Part shown: piece after piece, positions 8,635-16,745 of the stretch | How the letters are laid out: each line of letters begins with the position of its first letter | Position numbering within the stretch: the stretch's first letter is position 1 | NCBI RefSeq assembly: GCF_009765685.1 | Contig: NZ_LMUY01000037.1 | Coordinates: 1 to 34,878, forward strand | DNA length: 34,878 nt | Direction of reading: 5' to 3' | Origin: Acidisphaera sp. L21 | Lineage (GTDB): Bacteria > Pseudomonadota > Alphaproteobacteria > Acetobacterales > Acetobacteraceae | Program-made: the position numbers and the translations under genes | Notes under the pieces: model-generated | Told to the model about the DNA's origin: nothing | Database searches by the model: none | What the model saw: only the letters and a program-made list of their open reading frames with translations

Positions 8635-10454
8635 AGCAGCACCCGTGCGCCGGCCCGTGCCGGCCACGCCATGGCGACGCCGGGCCGCCCACGCAGCACC
8701 ACCCGGGTGCGGACGAAGGAATTCACCGTCGCGTGCAGCGCCAGGAACCGGTCCAGCACCGACGCCAGTAGAAATAGCCCGCCCGTATCCCAAACCGATG
8801 CGTCGAAGGTGAGCGTCACATCCAGCCCGCGGCAGAACGCACCCGGCCGCGACCCCGCGACCCGTGCCGTGCCCGGCGCCGACGTCACCTCCAGCAGCGC
8901 CCGGATCGCTGCGCGGGACTCAGCCGAATCCCGTCCGTCATAGAGTCGCAGAACCTCCCGAAGTGCCTCCGCCGCCGCTTCCCCGCCCACGACGCTGAGA
9001 TGGCCGAGAGAGAGATGCGAGATCAGCCGCCAAAACCCTTTCTCCCGCATCGGCTTGCGGGTCGTGGCGCTGGGCGCGGTAAGGCATGTCACGGTCTTCA
9101 CCGCGGCCTCCCCCTCCGACAATGTCAGCGTCGGGTGGCCGCCGCCGAAGGGGAGTGACGCGGGCAAGTCACGATTGAGGCATAGGGCGTTGACTGAGAG
9201 CACGGCATCTGCTGCCCGCGCCGGATCGAAATCAGGATCGTGTGGCGCCAGGAACACTTCCGTCCCCGCACCCCGCTTGGCGGCGGCCCGGCGGGTGACG
9301 CCGTAGAACCCTGCTGGTTCCTCCGCCTCAACACTCGATGCGCCTTGCGTCAGGCGATGAAACGGTTGCCACGGCCGCACGCCGCCATCGGGCCGCGTCT
9401 CCGTCACCCGGTCGACGGCCCAGATTTCCCGTGCATGCGGGCGCCTTGCGTCCGGCACGATGCGGTATTCGGTAACGGTGTGGTCCAGAGGGATCGGCTC
9501 ACAGCGCTGCGGGAACAGATTGACCATCGGCGCGCAGCCCAATGCCATGCTGCCAGCATCCAGCGACCGTTCCAGGTCCGGCAAGGCGCGATCCAGATAG
9601 ACGAAGATGTCCATCCGATTGCCGGCGCCCAGCAGCGTCTTGGCGTCCAACCGGGTGACGTCGACGAACAGGAATTTCTCCGGCGCCGCAAAATACTCTG
9701 TCAGCAGGCGAAAGCCGGAGAAGGACCGCGCAGGAAATGGCAGCAGCGCTTCCTCCGGGTCGAACCCGACATGATGCAGCACGCTTGGCGGTAGAATTAC
9801 CGGTTGGGGATCGTCCGGCCCGTCGGCGAAGGCCACCGATATGGCGTGCGCCATGAACAATTCCATCAACGCCGTCGCACCCGCACCGCGAAGGAAGAAC
9901 CGCAGGCGGTCGACGCCCAATTGGGAGAAATTCTTGTCCGGCTCGCTACATCGTAGGCTGATCCGCAGGCACGACACCGCATGCGCCGCCACCGGGTTGG
10001 CCGGCGCTGGCAGCGGCAGACCCGTGAGCCGCACGGCTTCGATCTCGACCGGCCACAGCGTCAGGGGAAATGCCGTGCGAAACCGGCAAGCCTCGCCGCG
10101 CACCGGCTCGGAATCGATCTCCAACCCAGCAGGCAGAGACGCTGCGCCGGCCAGCCCCGGGTCGGCGGCAAAGCCGGCGATTGCGATAGAGGGCACAGGC
10201 GCAAGGTAATGCGGATACAGCACCGCTAGCAACGCGTCCGTAAGCTCCGGAAATTCGTCGTCGATCCGGTGGTGAACCCGCGCCGCGAGGAACGCCACGC
10301 CCTCCAGCAACCGCGCCACATGCGGATCGTCCACGGTGTCGCGGCTGAGGCGCAGGCGCCCGGCGATCTTCGGGTGGACATCGGCGAACTCCGCGGCGAG
10401 GCGGCGTAGCGCGTCCAGTTCCCGGTTATAGTAGGGGAGCAACGTGTCGGACAT
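8631..10454 (-). CDS. tssF: T6SS baseplate subunit TssF (VasA/ImpG)
   Basis: TssF is the largest wedge subunit of the baseplate, related to phage gp6. The 607-residue protein opens with the diagnostic LLPYYNRELDALRRLAAEFA and PKIAGRLRL blocks, continues with VARLLEGVAFLAARVHHRIDDEFPELT split over two conserved motifs, and ends in the typical RFLALHATVNSFVRT region. Length matches the family. The ATG at 10454 lies six bases after the tssE stop codon; its ribosome site is weak, so coupling to tssE translation is likely. It overlaps tssG by four bases. Confidence 0.96.
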   Translation of the reverse strand: MSDTLLPYYNRELDALRRLAAEFADVHPKIAGRLRLSRDTVDDPHVARLLEGVAFLAARVHHRIDDEFPELTDALLAVLYPHYLAPVPSIAIAGFAADPGLAGAASLPAGLEIDSEPVRGEACRFRTAFPLTLWPVEIEAVRLTGLPLPAPANPVAAHAVSCLRISLRCSEPDKNFSQLGVDRLRFFLRGAGATALMELFMAHAISVAFADGPDDPQPVILPPSVLHHVGFDPEEALLPFPARSFSGFRLLTEYFAAPEKFLFVDVTRLDAKTLLGAGNRMDIFVYLDRALPDLERSLDAGSMALGCAPMVNLFPQRCEPIPLDHTVTEYRIVPDARRPHAREIWAVDRVTETRPDGGVRPWQPFHRLTQGASSVEAEEPAGFYGVTRRAAAKRGAGTEVFLAPHDPDFDPARAADAVLSVNALCLNRDLPASLPFGGGHPTLTLSEGEAAVKTVTCLTAPSATTRKPMREKGFWRLISHLSLGHLSVVGGEAAAEALREVLRLYDGRDSAESRAAIRALLEVTSAPGTARVAGSRPGAFCRGLDVTLTFDASVWDTGGLFLLASVLDRFLALHATVNSFVRTRVVLRGRPGVAMAWPARAGARVLL

Positions 10455-10459
10455 AGCGT

Positions 10460-10969
10460 CTAGCCGTCTTGCACGGTAACGATGACATCGGTCGTGTTGG
10501 CGTCCACGAGCGTATCGAATGAAATCGGCTCCGGCGCCGGGTCGGCGTGCAGCAGCGCCTCGATCCGGAGGCGCAAACTGGCGGACAGGCTGTCCTCGCC
10601 GGGCAGTAACACCACATTCACGCTGGCAAAGCGGGGTTCAAAGCGGAGAATGCACGCTTCGATCTCGCTCCGCAGTTGCTCGCGGCGGCCCGGCTCGTTG
10701 AAGGCGCCCGCGGAGAAATCGGGCAGGCCGAACCCGGCGGGCGACACCCCGATCTCCCGCAGTTTCGGGTCCCAGGATCTCCAACGGCGCCGCGCATTCA
10801 GCAACGCCTCCAGATCGGAGCGCACGCTGTTCCGCAGCGCCATCAGTGTGGCACTAGACGACATCGGACGGTCCACCGCTACATCCGGATCGCCGTCGAT
10901 CAACCGGTCCAGCAGGGGAAGCTGGGCGCGGCCGCGTGTGCCCCGCCAGGTGCCGTCGGCGCCGCTCAA
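10460..10969 (-). CDS. tssE: T6SS baseplate subunit TssE (gp25-like, ImpF)
   Basis: TssE resembles the phage T4 gp25 wedge protein and nucleates sheath assembly on the baseplate. The 169-residue product has the hallmark PLLDRLIDGDP near the N terminus, SVRSDLEALLNARRR, GLPDFSAG and CILRFEPRFASV. The start is inferred at TTG 10969. It overlaps the tagJ stop as TTGA and gives the normal family length, whereas the frame open to 11206 adds 79 residues of low-complexity shadow sequence lying inside tagJ. The rare start codon and the overlap suggest translational coupling, perhaps keeping TssE at low stoichiometry. Confidence 0.92.
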   Translation of the reverse strand: MSGADGTWRGTRGRAQLPLLDRLIDGDPDVAVDRPMSSSATLMALRNSVRSDLEALLNARRRWRSWDPKLREIGVSPAGFGLPDFSAGAFNEPGRREQLRSEIEACILRFEPRFASVNVVLLPGEDSLSASLRLRIEALLHADPAPEPISFDTLVDANTTDVIVTVQDG

Positions 10970-11784
10970 TCCAGAACCGTGAAGCTGAGCGAGGTCAGTT
11001 CCATCAGTGTGGCTGCTTCGTCGCCGATCATGAACGTCACTGCGCCCACGCCTCGCACGGGCGCACCCTCGCCCGCCTGCCGCCAGTCCGTGGCGCGGCC
11101 CAGACGGAATTCGTCGTTGATCGGGTCCGTGCCGGCGGCGTAGATCGCCGGCAGATACACTTCGCCATCCGGGCCCGCAGACACCTCCATCGTCGCCCGG
11201 CGCCAATACAGATCACGCGGCCGCTTGGGAGGATGGAATTCCAACAGCGTCACCCGCTCGGACGGGATCCAGAAATATTTGCCCGTCGTGGTGATAACCT
11301 CGAAGCTGCCGGCCAGAAGGTCGTCGCCATCACGTAGATCGTCGAACGGACCGGTGGGACCGATCCCGGTTGGGTGAAGCCGCTCCGCCTCCAACAGTGC
11401 CGCGTGCTGCCCGGCTTCCGCAAGATTGCCGGATTTCAACGCCAGGATCGCCGCCAGTGCAGCGCGTTGAGCGACCGTCGGATCGCCGACGAATTCGGGC
11501 ACTCTGCCATCCCGGAACACCTGTCGCCGCGCAACCTCGCCCCGCACCAATTGGCGGAACTCGGCGATCACCACGGCAACCGACGGGTCTAGATCGCCGC
11601 ATGCATCAAGGATAACGTCCGCCCGCTCCAAATTGCCGGAAAACACCAGCAACTCCGCCAACAGCAGCCGCGCCCCCAGATCCGACGGGGCTTTCCGCAC
11701 CGCTGCGTTCGCCGCCGCGACCGCGTCGGTCAGCCGGCCCTCGCGAAACAAACTGCCAGCATCGTCAGGCTTGGTTTGGGACAT
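10966..11784 (-). CDS. tagJ: T6SS accessory protein TagJ (ImpE)
   Basis: TagJ (ImpE) is an accessory protein that in Pseudomonas binds the TssB N-terminal helix and ClpV and modulates sheath recycling. It is found in only some T6SS classes, including alphaproteobacterial imp clusters. The 272-residue protein has a TPR-like helical N-terminal half (residues 1-120; RLTDAVAAANAAVRKAPSDL) and the ImpE C-terminal half with YFWIPSERV, LEFHPPKRPRDLYWR and VYLPAIY. The ATG at 11784 has a strong AGGAGG ribosome site nine bases upstream, the best seen in this operon. It lies just downstream of the tssC-like gene. Confidence 0.94.
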   Translation of the reverse strand: MSQTKPDDAGSLFREGRLTDAVAAANAAVRKAPSDLGARLLLAELLVFSGNLERADVILDACGDLDPSVAVVIAEFRQLVRGEVARRQVFRDGRVPEFVGDPTVAQRAALAAILALKSGNLAEAGQHAALLEAERLHPTGIGPTGPFDDLRDGDDLLAGSFEVITTTGKYFWIPSERVTLLEFHPPKRPRDLYWRRATMEVSAGPDGEVYLPAIYAAGTDPINDEFRLGRATDWRQAGEGAPVRGVGAVTFMIGDEAATLMELTSLSFTVLD

Positions 11785-11793
11785 CGCTGCCTC

Positions 11794-13362
11794 CTATCGG
11801 CCGCTTGGCGCGGCCAGTTCGGTGACCAGGCTGAACGTGCTGGCAACGTCATCGAGTTGGTAGTGCGGCTGCAGCCGGACGATGCAGCCGAAGACGCCCG
11901 GCTTGCCCGGCTTCTCCCGCACCTGCACATCCCCGGCGACCAGGGGGAAACGCGCCCGCGCATCGCCGCTGCCGGTGATGTTGGTGTTCACGTAGCCCTG
12001 CAGCCAGTTTTGCAATTTCCGCTCGATCTCATCGGCGGTCTGGAACGAGCCGACCATGTCCCGTCCCATCACCTTGATCAGATGCGCGAAGCGGGAGGCG
12101 CAGAGGATCGAATTCACCTGCGCCGACAATTTCGCGTTGGCATCGGCCGCGGCCGCGTTCACGCCCTGATAGCGCGCTGGCAGTTGCAGGCTACGAACCG
12201 AGCCGAACACCATATCTGGCCCATAGGGCAGCGCCGAAATCGGCATTAGCCCCACATCGACCAACGCCCGTTCCTGCCGGTCGGTCAGCCGGGCCTCGAT
12301 CCCAGTGCGCGGCCATACATCACCGGGGCCGCTGTCGAACGGCTCTGGATCCACGTCGGTGACCAGGCCACCACCGACACGGTCTGTCTCCACACCGCGC
12401 ACATCCGCCGGCCAGCCATGGTTGGCATAGGCCCGCACGACGCAGGCGGCGAAAGCGTAGGCGGCGTTCATCCAGGTGCGGCTGGCCGGATCTGGCGCGT
12501 ATTCACGGTATCGGAAGCCGTCACGCCGGGCCGGGTCATCGCCCCAGGGGAGACGGGCCAACAAGCGCGGCAACGTGACGGCAATGAACCGCGTATCCGG
12601 ACGCGTCGCCAGGCTGCGCCAGCGCACATACTCGGTTCCGCTGAACGGCGCCGCGACATCCTGCAGGGTGGACAAGCCGTCAAACCCATCCAACTCCAGC
12701 AGCGAGGGATGGGCAGACAGCACCACCGGCGAAAACGCCGCCGCCGCTGCGGAGGAGAGTTGGGCCAGCGCACCCACATCATCGGTCGGCGCATCCGGCG
12801 TGCGGCGATGGCGGATGGCATGGTCGATCACCAGCAGGCCGAACGGCTCGCCACCGGGCATGCCGAATTCATCCTCGTAGATCCGGCGGAACAGCGTGCT
12901 CTGGTCAAACTCCGGCGCGCGTTCCAGGTCGCGGCACAATTCCGCCCAGGTGAGCGGCAGCACGCGCACCTTGATCCGCCGCGTCGGCTCGATCCCGGAC
13001 AAGAACCAGTGCAGACCGCGCCACCGACCCTCCAGAGCCTGCACCTTGGGCGCGTGCAGCACCGCATCCAACTGACGCCCGATGAGCGCATCGATAACAG
13101 CGATGTCCCGGTCCAGCGCGGCAAATAATCCGTCTGGGCCGCCACGCAATGCACCCGGCAGACGATCACCGAACCAATCCGCCAGTAATTCGGCAACACT
13201 GCCGCGACCGTGTAGAAACGCCGCCAACCGCGCGCCCGTTGCAGCACGGGCCGTACCAAAATACCGTCCGCCCAACACATCATCCCGCAAACCAGGCTGC
13301 GGCGCGGGTAGAGTGCGCCCAGGCCGCAGGATGATGGTTTCCGAGTCGTCCATATCGGTCAC
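11794..13362 (-). CDS. Second TssC-family sheath protein (ImpD-type TssC paralogue)
   Basis: A 522-residue homologue of the T6SS large sheath subunit encoded directly after tssC. Shared landmarks are IDALIGRQLDAVLHAPKVQ, LEGRWRGLHWFL, VEF-like FDQSTLFRRIYEDEFG, PGGEPFGLL, YVRWRSL and the C-terminal PGKPGVFGCIVRLQP. It differs clearly from tssC, with an N-terminal extension (ILRPGRTLPAPQPG) and a divergent C terminus, so it is an old duplication. Agrobacterium has a comparable tandem pair (TssC40/TssC41), so a joint role in the sheath or in baseplate-sheath contact is likely. The GTG at 13362 is preferred because GGAGG lies 12 bases upstream; an ATG follows three codons later at 13353. Confidence 0.92.
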   Translation of the reverse strand: MTDMDDSETIILRPGRTLPAPQPGLRDDVLGGRYFGTARAATGARLAAFLHGRGSVAELLADWFGDRLPGALRGGPDGLFAALDRDIAVIDALIGRQLDAVLHAPKVQALEGRWRGLHWFLSGIEPTRRIKVRVLPLTWAELCRDLERAPEFDQSTLFRRIYEDEFGMPGGEPFGLLVIDHAIRHRRTPDAPTDDVGALAQLSSAAAAAFSPVVLSAHPSLLELDGFDGLSTLQDVAAPFSGTEYVRWRSLATRPDTRFIAVTLPRLLARLPWGDDPARRDGFRYREYAPDPASRTWMNAAYAFAACVVRAYANHGWPADVRGVETDRVGGGLVTDVDPEPFDSGPGDVWPRTGIEARLTDRQERALVDVGLMPISALPYGPDMVFGSVRSLQLPARYQGVNAAAADANAKLSAQVNSILCASRFAHLIKVMGRDMVGSFQTADEIERKLQNWLQGYVNTNITGSGDARARFPLVAGDVQVREKPGKPGVFGCIVRLQPHYQLDDVASTFSLVTELAAPSGR

Positions 13363-13383
13363 GCCCGGACCGGTCCTCCGTCG

Positions 13384-14877
13384 TTATGAGGGCTGGGGCA
13401 CCCGTGCCACCATGCGCATGCTGGTGGTCAGTTCCTCCATCTGCAGCCAGGGGCGCAAATAGGCGACTGCGTTGTACGAACCGGGCTTCCCCGGGATTTC
13501 CTTCACCTCGATCTTCGCCTCACGCAACGGGAACCGGGCCTTCATGTCCTGGCCAGCGGCCTCGTTGGTGTTGACGTAGTTCTGAATCCAACGGTTCAGC
13601 CAGCTTTCAACGTTACTAGCCTCCATGAACGAGCCGATCTTGTCGCGCGCCATGACCTTCAGGTAGTGCGCAAACCGGCTGGTCGCCATCATATACGGCA
13701 GCCGGGCCGAAATCGCGGCGTTCGCCGTTGCCTCCGGCCGGTCGTATTTCTTCGGCTTCTGCGCCGACTGGCCGCCGAAGAACACCGCGTAATCGGTGTT
13801 CTTGTAGTGGCACAGCGGCAGGAAACCTTGGTTCGACAACTCGAACTCGCGCCGGTCCGTGATGCCGATCTCGGTCGGGCACTTACTATCGGTGTCGCCG
13901 TCGTCCGAGGTGAAGATGTGGCTCGGTAAGTTCTCCACCTTGCCACCGCCCTCCGCACCGCGGATCGCCGTACAGAAGCCATATTTCGCGAAAGCATCGG
14001 TCAACCGTGCGCCCATGACATAGGCGGCGTTGGACCAGCAGTAGTCGTTGTGGCTCATTGGTCGCGCCACGCCGGTATCGTCGCTAGGTGCCTCCTCATA
14101 GTTGAATTCCTCGACCGGCTTGGTCGACGAACCATACGGCAAGCGCGAAATCACGCGCGGCATCACCAGATTGACGAACCTTGCGTCTTCGCTGTCGCGG
14201 AAACTGCGCCATTTCATATACTCGGCGGTCTCGAAAATCTTCGACAGGTCCCGCGGCTTGGACAGTTCGGTATAGTCCTTAAACCCGAACATCCCTGGCC
14301 CGGCCGCGGTGATGAAGGGCGCGAACGCCCCGGCGGCGATGTTGGACATTAACCGCAGCGTCTCGATGTCGTCCGGGTGGTTGTTCCACTCGTAATCGCC
14401 GATCAGCGCACCATAGGGCTCACCACCCGGCGTGCCGAACTCGTTCTCATAGATCTTCTTGAACACCTGGCTCTGGTCGAACTCGACCGCCTTGCTCAGA
14501 TCCCGGTTTAGGTCACGCTTGCTGGCATTCAACACCCGGATCTTGAGCGCCGAGCCGGTTTCAGAGTTCTGCACCAGATAATGCAGGCCGCGCCAGGATC
14601 CCTCCATCTTCAGGAATTTCGGGTCATGCATGATCGCGTTGAGCTGGGTCGACAGTTTTCGGTCGATCGCTGCAATCGCGTGCTCGAACGTGCGGGTAAG
14701 GTTCTTGTCGAACGTCATCGTGCCCGACAGAGCCTGCTCGACCAGGGTCTTGACCAGATCCTGTGCCCGATCCGGCTCGGTCTGCTTGGTGTTGGAGAGG
14801 ATTGCGTCGAGAAGGCCTGGTGTGGCCTCCTCGGTGGTGGCGCCAGTGGCGGCGGCCGATGATGCTGTGTCGGACAT
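13384..14877 (-). CDS. tssC: T6SS contractile sheath large subunit TssC (VipB/ImpC)
   Basis: TssC pairs with TssB to form the cytoplasmic contractile sheath around the Hcp tube. The 497-residue protein carries the classical blocks: [95 protein letters not shown] and the C-terminal [17 protein letters not shown]. Length is standard. The ATG at 14877 lies four bases after the tssB stop, with its GAGGG ribosome site inside the end of tssB, so the two sheath subunits are translated together. The gap to the next gene is 21 bases. Confidence 0.97.
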   Translation of the reverse strand: MSDTASSAAATGATTEEATPGLLDAILSNTKQTEPDRAQDLVKTLVEQALSGTMTFDKNLTRTFEHAIAAIDRKLSTQLNAIMHDPKFLKMEGSWRGLHYLVQNSETGSALKIRVLNASKRDLNRDLSKAVEFDQSQVFKKIYENEFGTPGGEPYGALIGDYEWNNHPDDIETLRLMSNIAAGAFAPFITAAGPGMFGFKDYTELSKPRDLSKIFETAEYMKWRSFRDSEDARFVNLVMPRVISRLPYGSSTKPVEEFNYEEAPSDDTGVARPMSHNDYCWSNAAYVMGARLTDAFAKYGFCTAIRGAEGGGKVENLPSHIFTSDDGDTDSKCPTEIGITDRREFELSNQGFLPLCHYKNTDYAVFFGGQSAQKPKKYDRPEATANAAISARLPYMMATSRFAHYLKVMARDKIGSFMEASNVESWLNRWIQNYVNTNEAAGQDMKARFPLREAKIEVKEIPGKPGSYNAVAYLRPWLQMEELTTSMRMVARVPQPS

Positions 14878-14881
14878 GGGC

Positions 14882-15391
14882 CTAGCCCTCCGTCTTCTTC
14901 AAGCCGAGTTCACCCGAGAGGGTCTTCAACTCGCTTTCGGAGCGTAGAACCTGCTCCAGCAGGGACTCCAACTCTTCCGACCGGTCCGCCTTGCTCATCA
15001 GGTCGCGCAATTTATCTCGCGTCTCCATCAGCGCGGCGAGCGCCGGGACCTGGGCTGCGACCTTCGCAGGCTCGAAATCATCCATTCGGTTGAACTTCAG
15101 ATCCACCGCCATCTGCGAGCCATCGCCAGCCAGGGTGTTTTCCACTTTGGTCTTCACGCCGGGCGTCATCGCGGCCATCACGTCATCGAAATTGTCCCGA
15201 TCGATCTGGATGAATTTGCGATCGGCCATCGGCTTCAGCGGCGCCGTCGGGTCGCCGGAGAAATCGCCCATAACCCCCACGATGAAGGGCAATTCCCGCA
15301 GGATCTCGGCGCCCTCGGTCTCCACCTCGTACGTAATGTGCACGCGCGGCTTGCGCACGCGATTGAGCTTGTCATGGATGCTTGCGCTCAT
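14882..15391 (-). CDS. tssB: T6SS contractile sheath small subunit TssB (VipA/ImpB)
   Basis: TssB is the small sheath subunit that interlocks with TssC. The 169-residue product begins with [20 protein letters not shown] and has the conserved [16 protein letters not shown] (about residues 33-48), [15 protein letters not shown] and a C-terminal helical segment. The ATG at 15391 is chosen because a GGGAG site lies upstream and the family start motif follows immediately. The frame is open 12 codons further, but that part is not conserved. A 156-base gap separates it from tssA, the longest inside this operon, so a secondary promoter ahead of tssB is possible. Confidence 0.96.
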   Translation of the reverse strand: MSASIHDKLNRVRKPRVHITYEVETEGAEILRELPFIVGVMGDFSGDPTAPLKPMADRKFIQIDRDNFDDVMAAMTPGVKTKVENTLAGDGSQMAVDLKFNRMDDFEPAKVAAQVPALAALMETRDKLRDLMSKADRSEELESLLEQVLRSESELKTLSGELGLKKTEG

Positions 15392-15547
15392 TGAATTAGC
15401 AACTCCCGCCCTGGTGCCAGCCGGCATATCGCCATCTGCCTCGCCCGTGCGTCACGGACCAAGGTCTTACCGCATACCAAACGATCTTAGGGGAGCACGA
15501 TCCCCACGGTCAATCTTTACCCGTATCAACCCGGGTTAACAACGTGC
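15392..15547 (-). promoter_or_regulatory. tssA-tssB intergenic region with inverted repeats
   Basis: This is the only sizeable gap in an otherwise tightly packed operon. It holds a perfect 10-base palindrome AACCCGGGTT (15528-15537) and a GGGGA/TCCCC inverted repeat with a six-base loop (15490-15505). Read on the minus strand there is a weak TTGTTA-N17-TAAAGA promoter-like pair just after the tssA stop. No T-tract follows the hairpin, so a classical terminator is not supported. It may hold an internal promoter or operator that raises sheath gene expression, but nothing here is decisive. Confidence 0.25.
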
Positions 15548-16666
15548 TCATTCCACCGAATCGGGGGGCGGCTTTATGCCCAGGCTTACCAGCAATGCGT
15601 TGCGTGCCGACAGGTCCGGCATCAGCTCAGCCACCAGCTCTGGCCAGGTCAACCTACCGCGGCGCACCGCCTCATCCAGGGTATACGCAAGCGGCGAGTT
15701 CGGTTCGTGACGCTTGAACCACGCCGCAATTTCGCCGAGCAATCGCAGCGCATCATCACGTGTATTGATCACGCCCGGCGCTCCCATCACAATTTTGTTA
15801 GACGGCAACGGAGCCGTCGAAATTGCGGCGGAAGCCGGCGCAGCCTGTGACACCGATACCGAACTTTGCGGTGCAAAGCGCTGCGCCGTCTCGCCCATCG
15901 CGACCAAAAGATCACGCACACGACTCGTGGATGGGCTTGCATCCCCCGCGCGTTCATCCAGCAGGGCTGCCATCTGCGTCCATGCCGCAAGCGCGTGTGA
16001 TATTTCTTCCTGCAAGCCCGACCAATGGGCAGGTCCGGCAAGACGAGCCTCTTTTTCCAGTTGCTCAAACGCCAAAACACCGGCGTCCAACCGCTGCTGC
16101 CTGCGTACTGGATCGACGATTCCGGACAGCTCGACCGAAAGCTCGTATTGCCAGAACCCAAACGGTGAGCCGTCCGGCCGCTGGAATAGGACGATCTTAC
16201 GCAGCGGCTGCATTAACGAGCCATCAACGCCCTGCCCAGATAAGCCAGAGAGCGGGCCAACCCGCGTCTCCAAGCCGTCCTCGTCGGGTGTTGGATAAAG
16301 GTCGTCCCAGAAATGCTCGACGAGGCCGCGGATCACGATCGCGCCTGTCGCAAGGCCGCGCAATCCGGCGGCACGCACCAGGGATTCCGTCAACCAAGTG
16401 GCAAACTCTAAATCCTTGGCGCCCTCCTTCAGGCCCTGTTCCGACAACGACCGGACGGTACGCCATGCCAGCGGCGGCCCGCTATCATCCCCGCCACCAG
16501 CCTCGGACTGGCGCTCCAGATCCCGTGCTTCGGCCCGCGCATCGCGCAAACGAAAATAGATCGAGGTGGGGGAGACATCATCCCGTGGATCGGTGCCCGC
16601 CGCATTGTCCCCAGGAATCGGTGCGATAATCGCATCGAGATCGAAACCATCTAACACTTCCGTCAT
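15548..16666 (-). CDS. tssA: T6SS cap/assembly protein TssA (ImpA N-terminal domain)
   Basis: TssA coordinates baseplate docking and tube/sheath polymerisation. The 372-residue protein starts with the ImpA_N domain: DLDAIIAPIPGDNAAGTDPR, then SIYFRLRDARAEARDLER and WRTVRSLSEQGLKEGAKDLE (about residues 8-110). The block LVEHFWDDLYPTPDEDG (about 135-155) is diagnostic. The C terminus (about 290-372) has the short helical SPLAYTLDEAVRRGRLTWPEL motif usual for short TssA proteins. ATG 16666 is preferred over TTG 16684. It is the first gene of the minus-strand operon and is divergent from clpV, with only about 80 bases between the start codons. Confidence 0.94.
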   Translation of the reverse strand: MTEVLDGFDLDAIIAPIPGDNAAGTDPRDDVSPTSIYFRLRDARAEARDLERQSEAGGGDDSGPPLAWRTVRSLSEQGLKEGAKDLEFATWLTESLVRAAGLRGLATGAIVIRGLVEHFWDDLYPTPDEDGLETRVGPLSGLSGQGVDGSLMQPLRKIVLFQRPDGSPFGFWQYELSVELSGIVDPVRRQQRLDAGVLAFEQLEKEARLAGPAHWSGLQEEISHALAAWTQMAALLDERAGDASPSTSRVRDLLVAMGETAQRFAPQSSVSVSQAAPASAAISTAPLPSNKIVMGAPGVINTRDDALRLLGEIAAWFKRHEPNSPLAYTLDEAVRRGRLTWPELVAELMPDLSARNALLVSLGIKPPPDSVE

Positions 16667-16692
16667 CTTGGGTCGGAACCTCAATCCTGCAC

Positions 16693-16720
16693 TTTACATT
16701 TCTGCTGCGTAACTTATACG
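16693..16720 (+). promoter_or_regulatory. Candidate sigma70-type promoter for clpV in the tssA-clpV divergent region
   Basis: TTTACA (16693-16698) and TATACG (16715-16720) are separated by 16 bases, in the only noncoding stretch between the divergent tssA and clpV starts. This would place transcription initiation about 20 bases before the clpV start codon. The elements match the sigma70 consensus only in part, and no start-site data are available. A tssA promoter must lie in the same short region or inside the 5' end of clpV, so the two arms of the cluster may be co-regulated. Confidence 0.4.
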
Positions 16721-16745
16721 CTTCGGCCGCAGAGGGGGAAAGCAA

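Noticed and set aside
10970-11206. N-terminal extension of TssE
   Set aside because: Low-complexity Arg/Gly-rich sequence inside tagJ; the TTG at 10969 overlaps the tagJ stop and gives the usual length.
15400-15425. TGGCAC followed by TTGC on the minus strand upstream of tssB, resembling a sigma54 promoter
   Set aside because: The distance between the GG and GC elements is about 16 bases instead of the required 10, and no sigma54 activator gene is present.
15490-15505. GGGGA/TCCCC hairpin as a terminator after tssA
   Set aside because: The stem is only five bases with no T-tract, and tssB onward needs read-through or its own promoter.
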